The translations under genes were made by a program, and so were the position numbers. Below the pieces are notes generated by a model. That model did no database searches. It was given only the letters and a program-made list of their open reading frames with translations, and was not told where the DNA came from. A stretch of 64,000 bases of DNA from Diaporthe sp. PMI_573 (taxonomy: Eukaryota; Ascomycota; Sordariomycetes; Diaporthales; Diaporthaceae): positions 1-64,000 of the forward strand of contig JAJTUP010000122.1 in assembly GCA_021399435.1 (NCBI GenBank), written 5' to 3'. Positions 32,221-42,870 of this stretch are shown piece by piece (the stretch's first letter is position 1; the number at the start of each line of letters is the position of its first letter).

Positions 32221-32838
32221 GATGGCTGGGAGATTGGCTAGGCTTTCTTTGGTTTGGGTGGAAAGGAAATGAATCAAACATGCACATAAAGGCCGTGATT
32301 CTGTCTCCTTTTATCATGGGCGCATGATTGTCTGCATTGCTGAGGAAAACCCGTCATACAGCTAGCTCCAGGGATGAGATTTGAGAACTCCAATGTTGGT
32401 GCAGCTTTGGGATGGGCACCGCCCCAACTACGACAACCAGGATTCAACCAACTGGCACGTTGGAACAGGACGGCTCAGCGCCTCGTAAAATTAGTATGTT
32501 CTTATCTCGGTATAGGTTAAGTGTGAACATGCGGGGGCGGCCCCCGAGTCATGCCCGTGCAGCACACTACTGAGCCAACAAACGGTCCAATGGATCCTAT
32601 CTTGCGCTGTGGATCCTGGGTGCACTGCTACTCCACATCAAAAGCCAGCTATGCATGACTCTTTCACTCGACCCGACGGAATGGTAGAGGTTCTGATAGG
32701 CCACAGCTTGGCGTGTTGGTTGTCTTTGTGCTCAGGTACCCAAAATAAAATACCACCTTAGGTCTCTCGTGTCTGGTTCCTGCCTCATGCACATGCCCAA
32801 CAAGGACGTCCCGGCAACCAGAGCTTCCTACTTTTCCA
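32221..32838. other. intergenic
   Basis: No gene supported. Confidence 0.4.
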
Positions 32839-33372
32839 ATGTCTGAAAAACACCACACGAAATCTCCAGGGCGTAAGTTTTTGCATCGCATGCAAGAACT
32901 TACTATCTCGAGCCGGTGGCATCCTCAACGGCATCCAGCGGACAAACAGCCAGTTGCCAGCCCCTTAGACCCTTCATCTATTCACATACTGGTACGTTTG
33001 GCATGCAACAGATCCAAGCCACACGCTGACCATTGGTAGCGGGAGATCGACTCTCTCAAGCATGATTTGGCAGTATGGTGCACCGGGAACCCCCTTATTG
33101 ACACCTTGTTGAAGAAACTAGACTCGCTTTCAGAGAAACACCTGTCTCTTGCGCATGCCCACAAAACCATGCTTGAGTCACAAGAGCTGAGAGAGGGGAA
33201 GGGGGTTGTTTCTGCTCGCAACAGGGCGGTTGACGACCTGAATCTTGTTCTGGCTGAAAACGTTATGTTGCGCATGGAGAACCTTGAGCGATGGGGACAA
33301 ATCTGCGAGTTGGTGGACAAGTATGGCCTCCTGTGCTGTTCTTGTCGGGGTGTGGCCCAGAGCTGGATTTAG
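32839..33372 (+). CDS. small spliced coiled-coil protein, 161 aa
   Basis: Join 32839-32991 and 33040-33372. The 48-bp intron is textbook: GTACGT, branch GCTGAC, acceptor GGTAG, phase 0. Exon 1 is basic and unstructured. Exon 2 is mostly amphipathic helix: REIDSLKHDLAVW, LLKKLDSLSEKHLSLAHAHK, RAVDDLNLVLAENVMLRMEN, and ends with LLCCSCRG, a small Cys cluster. Similar in size and style to the coiled-coil gene at 25883, but I cannot show homology. Function unknown. Confidence 0.55.
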
Positions 33373-33766
33373 AATCAAGGACCGAGGTCAGACCACACCT
33401 GCGCCGCTTCCTCCTCTCTCCCTCCCGCAAAGTGTTGGGCTCGCCTCGGCCCTCATCTCCTCGGCCCTGGCCCTGACAAGTTAGAACCAACAGTCTGAAC
33501 AGCTAAATTTAATTTCCCATGATCCACACTGGGTGTTGTGGACCTAGATAGATATTCAACCGAACTAAAGCCGTGGGATCGCCATCACTGCGTTGGTTGA
33601 CGCAAAGTGTGATGGGATCTCCGGCAGCGGCGCTTGAGTACCTCCCAATTCTGCTTCATCCAGGATAAATACACGTCCATGAGCTGGTCGGGCGTGGTAT
33701 ACTTTATTTCATCTGAGCAGTTCTCTCGCCCTTCATACCCTCATTGCATATCCCAACCCTTCTGTT
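33373..33766. other. intergenic; MFS promoter region
   Basis: A GATAAATA box lies about 100 bp before ATG 33767. No gene. Confidence 0.4.
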
Positions 33767-35660
33767 ATGTCCCATCATTACCTTCAGTCCTGTACCAGGT
33801 CTCTGGAAACCAAAACTCTTGAGGATAATGTTTCCTCTCGGGGAGATGGTCCAGTTCACAAGAGTCACGGCGTGTCCAGTGAAGTCTGCCAAGATGTTAG
33901 CGACCTCATCCGCTCCACGAATGGTGCTGTGAAGCAGAGAACCGCATCCCACTGGAGCCCCAACAGGCACCAGGTGCTCATCATGTTCGCCCTCTCCCTG
34001 ATATCTTTCATGGTGGCCTTGGATGCTTGCATCATTGTGACTTCACTGAATGTAGGTCTACAAGGTTTTCGGTGTCACTACTTTAACACTGATGATTCGC
34101 GTAGGCTATTGTGCTTGACCTAGGTCTAGACACTACCACCGCATTCTGGATCGGAACTTCCTATCTGCTGTCAAACGCAGTGACCATGCCCTTCACTGCC
34201 GAGCTCAGCAACATCTTTGGGCGACCAGTTGTGCTCCTGGCATCGCTTGCTTTTTTTACCGGTGGGACATTACTGTGCTGCCTCGCCAGATCCATTGCTG
34301 TCCTGCTCGCTGGCAGGAGCCTGCAGGGCATAGGTGGCGGCGGAATTATAGTCCTGAGCTTGATTATCTTCACCGACATGGTGCCTCTTCGTTGGCGCCC
34401 TAAGTGGTATGGTTCAGTGTAAGTCGATTCGCTTTCTCTTTTTGGAGAGCACCTGGCTGACGTCTGTAAGGCTTGGAGCATGGGCTTTAGGCAACTGCCT
34501 CGGTCCCGTTGTGGGCGGAGTCATTGTTCAGGACACGAGCTGGAGGTGGGTTTTCTACATCATGTTCCCGTTCTGCTTCGTAGGGTCTGCCCTGGTCTTG
34601 TGGCTGCTCAAGTTCAGGGCTCCTCCTGCGACTGCGTCACAGAAGATGCAGAGAGTAGACTGGCCAGGCGGCGCTCTCTTCATTTCATCCGCGACGTCGT
34701 TTCTCGTGGCTGTGTCGTGGGGTGGAAGCCAGTTCAGTTGGGCGAGCCCACAGACGCTTGTTCCCTTCTGTCTGGGAGCCCTTGGAATGGCCGGCACCTT
34801 CTTCTACGAGGCGAACTATGCCCAACGGCCATTCCTTCGTCCGAGTCTGTTTTGGAACGTCAGTTCTATCGCCACATATACTTGTGGTCTGATCCAAGGC
34901 TTAGTGGTATGTTCACCAAGTTCCCAGGGAGTTGGCGAATACTGACTCGTTCGTCTGTTAGATATATGGGCAACTCTACTACATACCGTTCTACTTCCAA
35001 TCCGTCAAGGGTTATGGAGGTGTCATTACGGGTGTAGCTATCCTGCCTGTGATGATCACATTGGTCCCAAGCTCGATCGGAACTGGTGCGGTCGTCACAA
35101 GGACAGGTCGCTACCGCTGGCCAATTCGGCTCGGCTGGATCCTCCTCACGGTGTCATCCGGCCTTACTATGATCTTCAATCGTGCAACACCTATTGCCGC
35201 GTGGGTCGTCATCCTCATCGCATTGGGCTTCGGCCATGGGGCCGTGCTGAACGCCCAGAACTTTGCTGCCCAAGCAATGTGCATGAGCGGTAGGGAGGGT
35301 CAAGCTGCTGCAATGTATGCCTTCCTGCGACAGTTCGGGATGACCCTTGGTGTGGTAATTGGTGGAACCATCTTCCAGAACATCATGAGTATTAAGCTCA
35401 GATCGCAAGGCCTCAGCACTGATATTGCGCTGCACAGTGAGGCCTTCCTGGTGGAATTGGCGAGGCTCCCTGCCAACAGCGATCTCAAGAACCAGATCCT
35501 GGACGCATATGTATACGGCCTGAGTGGTCTTTACCTTTTCTTCACTTGCATGTCTGCGATCGCCTTCCTTCTGAGCCTTCTGATTAGGGAGTTCGAGATG
35601 CAGGAGGAGGTTCGAACTGATCATGTGCTGCAAAGAGTCAGTATTTTTGAACTTTCGTAG
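33767..35660 (+). CDS. MFS transporter, DHA2 (14-TM) drug/H+ antiporter type
   Basis: Join 33767-34051, 34105-34418, 34471-34906, 34962-35660; 1734 nt, 577 aa. All three introns have GTAGGT/GTAAGT/GTATGT donors and YAG/AAG acceptors, and keep frame. A polar N terminus (about 75 aa) precedes the first helix (VLIMFALSLISFMVALDACI). Motif A appears as ELSNIFGRPVVLL, then LLAGRSLQGIGGGGIIVLSL, and motif C as ALGNCLGPVVGGVIVQD with SWRWVFYI. The remaining helices follow through to LYLFFTCMSAIAFLLSLLI. It is expected to export toxins or secondary metabolites across the plasma membrane by proton antiport. No biosynthetic enzymes flank it here, so no cluster role can be claimed. Confidence 0.9.
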
Positions 35661-36530
35661 TTTGAAGGGGACTGTTAGCTTCTCCTTCCTTGGAAGGCAA
35701 ACGGAAGGGGGTGCTTCTGGGGCGGAAGGGTCATCATAGAGTGCCCAGGCATGAACATCTAATACAGGCTTGCATTTTCTGTCCAGTATCATCATGAGAA
35801 AATCAAAATCTTTCATTCTCCAGCCTAAGCCCTACATACTCACAAAGCCCTATGCGGTGAGTTTACACAAAGGAGTAATTTTGTACAGAGAGCTAAGACT
35901 TAACCTGGAAGAGACACAGCACACTCCTTGACCCAGTTACTACAGCCTTAATTTTGTATCCAGCCTCTCGTAAATAATGAACCTAAAGGTGATGGTATGC
36001 AATTCAAGATGAATAGAGAGGCAGCAGGCATGGTAGAAAAAATAAATGGAGCTGGAATAATCCGGAAAATTATCTGAAAGAGGGCTGCTCTTGTTTCAGG
36101 AAGGTCGAGTTGGTTCTAAAGATAAATCAGAGGATGCTGATGGGGAGCGCTAAGATTCCAGCCAACCTTGCACGAGGAGAATAATAATAGATCTGCTCCT
36201 CGAAGGAACAGACCAGCTGGTCTAAATTTGGCTACGGTGGACTGGCACTGTGCAAACAGCCAGCGCTGGTCGGTCTCCTAGGGTACTTGTGGGGTGCCCG
36301 AAGGTGTGCCTGATCTGTGGGGTGCAACAAGGCCTGCAACGGCAACCTCGGAGGATTCCCCAGCTGCTTGTTGGTGAGGAGAGCGGGTGGGTGGGTTCAG
36401 TGGTGGAGTATGTGAGATGCCCGTCTGAGCCATCCGATTTCTGATATATCGAAGCACAGGTAACTTGCCCATTCCCAAGACTCTTCCTTGGCCAATAGGA
36501 CCTGAGCAAACAGCTTTCGTATCCTCTGCT
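35661..36530. other. intergenic
   Basis: No gene supported; open frames on the minus strand overlap the MFS 3' end and are shadows. Confidence 0.45.
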
Positions 36531-37500
36531 ATGGAGTCCGAATACAAGTCTTCCAAGCTCGGGATGAAGCTTGTGGTTTTATTAACAGACGTATTTCAAC
36601 GCTACCGTCATCTCTACTCCCCAAGAGAGTTGACACCGATGAAGGGTGGGGTGGAGGTGGACCGACTTTTCCTTAGACATGGAAGTTCTACGGCGTTTGC
36701 ATTGCTCATCCTAGCAAAGAGACATGCCAGCAGGGAAGGCGGCCCCATCTTTAGAGCCCTGGACAATACACGGGCTGCTGCTAGGATGAAAATAGCCTCA
36801 TATACCGCAAAATCCCTGGCAGATATAGGCATAGACCGTGAGTGGGAGGGTAAGCAACTGAATCCGTCCGCCATGAACTGAATCTGAACATATAACAGAC
36901 GCAGATACAGGATCGAGGAAAAGTAAGCTGAGGTTGGTAAGACCAGACAATCCTGCAAGGTCTAGCACCACCACCGTACCAAACGACACCCTGAGCCAGC
37001 AGACAGAGTCGGCTCCCTCTTTGAACTCCATCCCAACGGCCAGGAGGAAGACAGACTCGGAAGCTGGCCCGGCTGAGGCCACTCCGGATCTGCAGGATCT
37101 CGAGCCTGCCCGCCCTGCGGCCGCACGTATGGCATGGATTCGCCGGCATATCTCGGAGCGCCTTAACATCGCGACAACGTATCCAAGTAGCCGTGGGATC
37201 TCCTTGAGTGGAGAAAGAGGGATCATCTTCAGCATCCGAATTGAGCACTTGGAAGTCTTGGCGCGGGATATGTTTCAGGTCAGTATTCTCGCAACATCGG
37301 GACGCAGGAGTTTACTCAGGGACGGGAGCAAGATCCATTGGGGACCCCGGGACTCAATCAGCCTTGGAGGGTGTCACTCGGACACCGCGGCTCGTATATT
37401 GGGTGGAAGCCTGGCAAACCTTGCGGAACACGGGGGTAACATCCGTTTGGAGGTTCCAGAGGCGCCACTCCGGAATGCTGCTCTCATAGTGGACTATTAG
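36531..37500 (+). CDS. unknown protein, two-domain family member, 306 aa
   Basis: Join 36531-36849 and 36899-37500; 921 nt. The intron is GTAAGC..ATAACAG. The N-terminal module contains VEVDRLFLRHGSSTAFALLI and LAKRHASR, matching VERIFFEHGGVSVFAAYMFA of the 48473-50110 gene. After a Ser/Thr/Ala/Pro linker, the C-terminal domain reads IIFSIRIEHLEVLARDMFQV then SILATSG. This parallels ALLSIQVTSNKIEHIAWELF and YLEIDIYPHKIPALAAQLFG of the two other members. The similarity was judged by eye. No known family recognised. Open frame exists upstream of ATG 36531 but has no ATG. Confidence 0.55.
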
Positions 37501-37862
37501 CAACGTTGAGTAAAATAGATTAAGTCCGCCCTCGTTAAGACACAATCAAACTGCGGTCAACTCAGGGGAGAGGCCTGAGTGGCCGAAGAGCGATGTACAT
37601 ATTCATTAATGAAGGGATTTCCCAGGCTGTAGCACTGCAAGCATCATGCCATCTGGACGTCAAATCCCCTTTACCCTCTGAAGCACCTTCCGCGCAGATA
37701 CTGGTTGCTAAGTAATCCACGCAATAAGGTTGCAAGAGTTTATATAAGCAAGATGTATATAATAAACGAGCGTAGCTATGTTGTAGTCGTTCCAGACGAC
37801 TAAATCCTAACGAGGGTAAACTATCATGACCTAGCCGCAAAAACCGTATGCTTATCGAACCC
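37501..37862. other. intergenic between convergent genes
   Basis: Nothing seen. Confidence 0.4.
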
Positions 37863-39413
37863 CTACAAATATGTAAACTGCTTTTTCACCTTCCTCCTTG
37901 GAATGGGTACCCCTCTATCCTGCAAGTAGGCAATCATTTTGTCCTTAAAGTGATCCTTGTATGTGTTACAAGATAAAGACTTATTTACCATTCCAAGTTT
38001 ACCTGTTTTGATATGTCGGAAAACGGAATAGGTTAGCGGGCATACACTCCCAACGTAGTTCCATACTATCGCACCATCCTCCACTGTAATTCCATCAGGG
38101 GGGATGCCACTAGGTGGCACCATGTAGCCTGTGCCCATGTACTGAAGCCGTGCAAGGTTGCCAAAGCCTGCGCTCTTTTAGTATAAAATATCTTGCATAT
38201 ATGTGGAAGGTTAGGTCTTACCATGTTTAGTAAGCTCTTTTTCCGTTGACAGAACCAAAACCCGACTTCTTTCACTGTTGCCATATGCTGTTTGAAATTG
38301 CGAGTGCTTCTTCTCATACTCCGCAGTGACAGGTGCAAATCCAAATTTGAACTTCCCATCATCAGTTGGCAATGCAAAGCCGAAACACTTGCCGTTTACT
38401 GGTGTAAACAATATTGTTCCCTTTACATATTCGCCCAACCCAGTAAATGGGTCCCGAAAGAAGTAAATTTCATCTGGCTCGCCCTTAGAGCCGATATCTT
38501 CAACTAAGGAGTTGCTGTTGTTGTTTAGGGTCAAGCCTGAGAATAGTTCCAGGGCTTCATCTAGTAGCTCAGGGTATTCTGGCTTAATCTTCGTGTCAAC
38601 CTGTTCTGAATCGTGTTCGTGCTTAACTTTGGGATCAGAGCTTTTGGTCGCCTTCTTCTCATCTTGAAGCGCAATTTGGATAATCATCATAGTGTTATTC
38701 GCGTCATGGGCGGCCCCCTTCGCATCTTCGGCGGCCTTCTTCGCATCCTCGGCGGCCTTCTTCGCATCTTCGGCGGCCTTTTTTGCATCTTCAGCGGTCT
38801 TCGCATCTTCAGCCTTCTTTGCATATTTGGCAGCCTCGTTCGCATATTCAATAGCCTTCTCTGCATCTTTGACGGCCTTGTCCGCATGTTCAACAACCTT
38901 CTTCGCATCTTCGGCGGCCTTGTTCGCACGTTCAGCATTCTTTATATTTGCAGCATCCTTCTTTGCATAGTCAGTCATTTCCTTCGCCCACATAGCATTC
39001 TTCTTCGCATCCTCGGCAGCATTCTTCGCATTTTCAGCCGCGTTCTTTGCATCTTTAGCAGCCTTCTTCACGTCTTCGGCGGTCTCCGTATCTTCAGTAG
39101 TAGCAGCCTTCTCTTTAGGAGCTGGAGCCGGAGCCGGAATGGGAGTAGGAGCTTCAGCGTGCTTCTTCCAGTACTCGCGGATTTGCATTCCTCCGGTGTC
39201 AGCTGCGGTTTTATCCTTCTTCCATTTTTCGGGAATTTTCTCTTCATCATCACTTAAAACATCTAGCCCGCCTGGCCAGATTTGTTGACATATCTCCAAA
39301 ACATCTGAATCAACACTGATTTCCGTGGGGTTGTCCTCACACCACTTCTGTAACCTTAGCAGTTGCCGAGCATGCAACTCAGCTTCTGCCTTGGTTTGGG
39401 GAACACGAGGCAT
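37863..39413 (-). CDS. Ala/Lys-rich coiled-coil protein, 498 aa
   Basis: Complement of join(37863-38167, 38222-39413); 1497 nt. Intron GTAAGA..GCGCAG restores frame. N-terminal about 85 aa are ordered: ARQLLRLQKWCEDNPTE, VLEICQQIWPGGLDVLSDDE. Residues about 105-255 are a charged helix built from imperfect repeats of AEDAKKAAEDAKK, resembling LEA-like or tropomyosin-like stalks. Then come an acidic linker and a C-terminal globular part: EIYFFRDPFTGLGEYVKGTI, KCFGFALPTDDGKFKFGFAP, GYMVPPSGIPPDGITVEDGA, YSVFRHIKTGKLGM. The last two-thirds of exon 2 may contain a further small intron at GTAAAC. No family recognised. The repetitive helix makes strand shadows on plus. Confidence 0.7.
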
Positions 39414-39837
39414 CTGAAATATAAATAGATATATTTAATTTAGTGCACTTTAAAGAGAAGAATGGAAGTAAAGAAACAATTGATTTTTCCTTATATGTAT
39501 AGATGTAGAAATGGTGTACTAATTGGAATTGCATTGCGACTTATATAGGAATATCTTTTAGTAGAAGTGTTTATATTTTAAGAAAACAAATATCCTTAAT
39601 CCTTAATTTACATTTCTACTTTAAATCATGGCCTGGCTACCGGCCAGCCGGGCTTTTCGTATGTGGCCGCTTGTATTGGCCACCGTTAACATGCACTATT
39701 TATTTGTAGTTAGTCTCGCCACTCTAACATCGATGTCCGCCCTGGCCATATTAACCATTTAATTACCTTCACCTTCATTACATAATCCCAACCAACCCCG
39801 ACCACCTCGACCACTCCCCTCCACCATACGCGCGACT
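39414..39837. other. intergenic, A/T-rich then C-rich
   Basis: No gene; leads into the minisatellite. Confidence 0.45.
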
Positions 39838-40267
39838 TCAACCAACCCCTTCGACCAGTCGACCCCTTCGACCAGTCGACCCCTTCGACCAGTCGACCCC
39901 CTCGACCAGTCGACCCCTACGCGCGAGTTCGACCCCTACGCGCGAGTTCGACCAGTCGACCCCCTCGACCAGTCGACCCCCTCGACCAGTCGACCCCTTC
40001 GACCAGTCGACCCCTACGCGCGAGTTCGACCAGTCGACCCCCTCGACCAGTCGACCCCCTCGACCAGTCGACCCCCTCGACCAGTCGACCCCTTCGACCA
40101 GTCGACCCCCTCGACCAGTCGACCCCTACGCGCGAGTTCGACCCCTACGCGCGAGTTCGACCAGTCGACCCCCTCGACCAGTCGACCCCCTCGACCAGTC
40201 GACCCCTTCGACCAGTCGACCCCTACGCGCGAGTTCGACCAGTCGACCCCCTCGACCAGTCGACCCC
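39838..40267. repeat. 17-bp minisatellite, about 25 units
   Basis: The main unit is YTCGACCAGTCGACCCC (contains GTCGAC). It is interspersed with a variant TACGCGCGAGTTCGACC at about 39916, 39935, 40013, 40127, 40146 and 40224, giving a higher-order pattern. It ends 6 bp before ATG 40274, so it forms the 5' leader or promoter of that gene. Confidence 0.9.
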
Positions 40268-40273
40268 CGAAAA

Positions 40274-40858
40274 ATGAATTCACCTCTTCCATATATTCCA
40301 TACTATAAACTGCATACCCAAGACCCAGAAATATTTATCTATCTCCTGGATGCCTGCAGCGGTAAAATTGATGGGCACACTCTGGTTTCTATTGATGCAA
40401 CTGGTGGCGGTTGGGCTACACTATCATCGCAGCGCGCCATAGTGAATATTCCAGAAAAGCGCTTACTCCAAGGCAAGCTGGCAGAACTGGATGAGACTTT
40501 TCTTAAAGGCCTCCGAGTCAGAGACAAAAATGTCGTGAATGCCATCTTGTGTTTTACGCGCGGCACGAGGATGCCCATGATCGACAAAAATGATCCCAGA
40601 TGGGCGATAACGGAGGAAAAGGCCTGCCTAAATTGCCTGGAACTAGACAACCCTTTTGATGGTTGCGTCGTTCTCCAGGGCCATCCAGGATTCAACAATA
40701 CCTGCTCAAACTGTCTCCTGCAGGACTGTCGGGACACATGTGAGCACAGGCTGTCATGCACGACAGAACACCATGGGCCTTACGTTCCTCCTCTGGAAGA
40801 TCTACTGATTCAAGCTCAAGGCCATGGTAACATTGGAGAGCCCTATCGATCTGACTGA
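40274..40858 (+). CDS. Cys-rich protein (DUF3716-like zinc-binding type), 194 aa
   Basis: ATG 40274 directly after the minisatellite. The C-terminal half contains CLNCLELDNPFDGCVVL, then NTCSNCLLQDCRDTC: paired CxxC motifs plus extra Cys, probably binding zinc. The spacing resembles the fungal DUF3716 domain, a recognition from memory that a profile search should test. The gene ending 82 bp downstream on the other strand (40941-42026) shows the same Cys pattern, so the two are convergent paralogues. N-terminal half: FIYLLDACSGKIDGHTLVSI, FLKGLRVRDKNVV. Function unknown. Confidence 0.65.
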   Translation: MNSPLPYIPYYKLHTQDPEIFIYLLDACSGKIDGHTLVSIDATGGGWATLSSQRAIVNIPEKRLLQGKLAELDETFLKGLRVRDKNVVNAILCFTRGTRMPMIDKNDPRWAITEEKACLNCLELDNPFDGCVVLQGHPGFNNTCSNCLLQDCRDTCEHRLSCTTEHHGPYVPPLEDLLIQAQGHGNIGEPYRSD

Positions 40859-40940
40859 AGAGAGTTACATCCCACCACTGACAAGGAGCAAGCGGGGTGG
40901 TAAAATCTGAGCACGAGGTCATTATTGCTTACGTGCTATT

Positions 40941-42026
40941 TCATAACAAGTCGAGGTCGATCGGTCTCTCCGCCGTGCCTCGCGACGCCAACATTACTCG
41001 TCGCTCCCTCGATGTCCGTGGCCGAGGTGCGGGTCTCTGCTCACTCCGCCCTGGTCTCCTTGGCCCCGGCCGACTCGACCTGTGCTCCGAACCCCTTGGT
41101 CTCTGCCGTCTCTGCCCTCTTTGTTGTCCCTGCCCCATCTGCCTTCTCTGCTGTCCCTGCCCTCTCTGCCCTCTCTGCTGTCCCTGACCCATCTGCCCTC
41201 TCTGTTGTCCCTCCCTCATCTGCCCTCTTTGCTGTCCCTCCCTCATCTGCCCTCTCTGTTGTCCCTGCTCTATCTGCCCTTTTTGTTGTCCCTGCTCCAT
41301 CTGCCCTCTCTGCCTGCTTCCCCTTAGCAGTGTTAATGATGCTCGCGTTTGGTCTTCACCGCCTTGTACCAATTGCTGTTGAGGTGGTACGCAGTCATAA
41401 TCCGGCTCTGTATTATATATTGTTGCGAGCTCACAATCCCACCGCGCGTCGAAAATGCAGTTTGCGCAACGATTTTTGAACTCATTTCGAAGCAAGACAC
41501 ACTTGTTGAAAACACCGCGGCGTTCCTCACAATGGCGGCATGTGTCGGGCGCTTCATACCCACGGGTTTGACATAGCAGAGCTTGCCAGTGTGTGGCCAC
41601 CTCCTTCCCTAGCGACATAAGGATTGGAACCATAGAGAAGATGGGACCAGACGCTGCCCGCTGCACGGGTAACTGGTGCAGTGTCCAGTCCATTTGGGTG
41701 CGGATGTACGATGGAACACGAGCATTGTCAGAGGCGGTAGTAACTATGAGCACTTGACCACCGCCGTTGGTGAACTCAACAGTCTGCATCAATACTGTTG
41801 CCCAGTTGAATGTGATTATATACTTTTTTTCCATTAGCACAGCTCGAGAGGAATAGATTAACATAACCCACATCTTTGCGATTTCCTGACTCCATATTCT
41901 GTAATCTTGAAGATGCGATGATGTGCTAAGCGATGGTGACCGAAGATGCGGCGACGCGGATGAGACTTGCGTGTGAGTGAACCGAAAAGTCAGGACGTGA
42001 GACTGTGTGAGGACCACATGGTACAT
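40941..42026 (-). CDS. Cys-rich protein with Gln/Gly/Arg repeat tail, up to 361 aa
   Basis: ATG 42026 (MYHVVLTQ); an internal ATG (MEKKYIITFNWATVL) may be the true start. The Cys domain reads DTCRHCEERRGVFNKCVLL, then NRCANCIFDARWDC, paralogous to the gene at 40274. After it, residues about 250-330 are a tandem of 9-10-residue units of the type QQRGQMGQG, ending in an Arg/Pro/Ser tail. The repeat is RGG/QG-like, of low complexity, and could bind RNA or drive condensation; that is inference. The repeat DNA (about 41080-41330) creates long shadow frames on plus. Confidence 0.65.
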   Translation of the reverse strand: MYHVVLTQSHVLTFRFTHTQVSSASPHLRSPSLSTSSHLQDYRIWSQEIAKMWVMLIYSSRAVLMEKKYIITFNWATVLMQTVEFTNGGGQVLIVTTASDNARVPSYIRTQMDWTLHQLPVQRAASGPIFSMVPILMSLGKEVATHWQALLCQTRGYEAPDTCRHCEERRGVFNKCVLLRNEFKNRCANCIFDARWDCELATIYNTEPDYDCVPPQQQLVQGGEDQTRASLTLLRGSRQRGQMEQGQQKGQIEQGQQRGQMREGQQRGQMREGQQRGQMGQGQQRGQRGQGQQRRQMGQGQQRGQRRQRPRGSEHRSSRPGPRRPGRSEQRPAPRPRTSRERRVMLASRGTAERPIDLDLL

Positions 42027-42639
42027 CGCCGGCGAAGGTAGGGGGATTTATACGTCGTCACATCGCTGACATTGTCCCAGCCGCGTTGGCTGGCACCGGC
42101 GCCTCGCCAGTTGCCTGGACACTCGTCATCGGGAGGCCTCCCCACCAGGGGATCAATGGAAATGAACAAGACTCCGTCAGCCTAATCACGCGTTGGGACC
42201 ACAGATGATGGGCGGCCGTAGACAAACTGGCTAGGCTCCGATCCACGGACGCCAAACATGGCAACGCAAGCGACCCTGGGACTTTTCTGCATTGTATGTC
42301 ATCACGGTGTCCCCGACCAACCCACAGGGGCAATCAGCCCCGGCCCTTCCCACTTGTTGGGCGGCCATGCGTCTGCATGATGCACCAGTGCAAGCTCGTG
42401 AAATCGAATGCGCCAAGGGATCACATGGAAGGGTTCAGCCAACAATCAAGGTGGAGTGGGCCTTAAACCGGGGGAGTATGAAGGGGGATTCGGCGAAAGA
42501 TACTGTCAGCGCTGAACGCGCGCGTCGACGTGCGCAGGACACAGGAGCTGCGCAGGGGGCAGGAAGCGGATGGCGCGCCAATGACCTCCCCTAAGTTGCA
42601 GTGGTGTTACCTCGTATCAAGCACGCCAGGGACATGAGT
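42027..42639. other. intergenic
   Basis: No gene supported. Confidence 0.4.
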
Positions 42640-42870
42640 CAATCCTACACTCTGACGGTGCCCATGGTTGCACATGAGCCTCCAACTGCATAGAGACGCA
42701 GGCGAATAATAATGATCGGCTGAGGGTTCACATGCGCAAGTACTCCACTGTGGTCAGATATTATGCAGGCGATAAGCACATGCCTGCGCAAATCAATGCC
42801 TGCGCAGGCTCCGTTTATCCACTTCCTTGCAGCGGGACGTAGACCTTGACTTCAGCCTTGGCTCTGGTGG
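42640..42870 (+). repeat. dispersed TGCGCA-rich repeat, copy B
   Basis: Reads as the diverged reverse complement of about 47340-47590. Shared words include GCATAGAGACGCAGG, TGCGCAAATCAATGCCTGCG and TTTATCCACTTCCTTGCAGCG. Confidence 0.65.

Noticed and set aside
33767..37500. Secondary-metabolite cluster around the MFS exporter
   Set aside because: No PKS, NRPS, terpene cyclase, P450 or pathway regulator lies nearby.
38613..39257. Long plus-strand frame of Phe/Leu/Ile-rich repeats, looks like a membrane protein
   Set aside because: It is the antisense shadow of the AEDAKK repeat gene, whose codon pattern, start and intron are better.
39838..40267. CRISPR-like array
   Set aside because: Units are head-to-tail 17-mers without unique spacers, and the genome is eukaryotic: a minisatellite.
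40014..40301. Minus-strand open frame through the minisatellite (GRLVEGVDW-type repeats)
   Set aside because: The 17-bp unit lets the frame stay open by chance; it overlaps the start of the supported plus-strand gene.
41082..41327. Plus-strand Leu/Pro/Ser repeat frame
   Set aside because: Shadow of the Gln/Gly repeat tail of the minus-strand gene.
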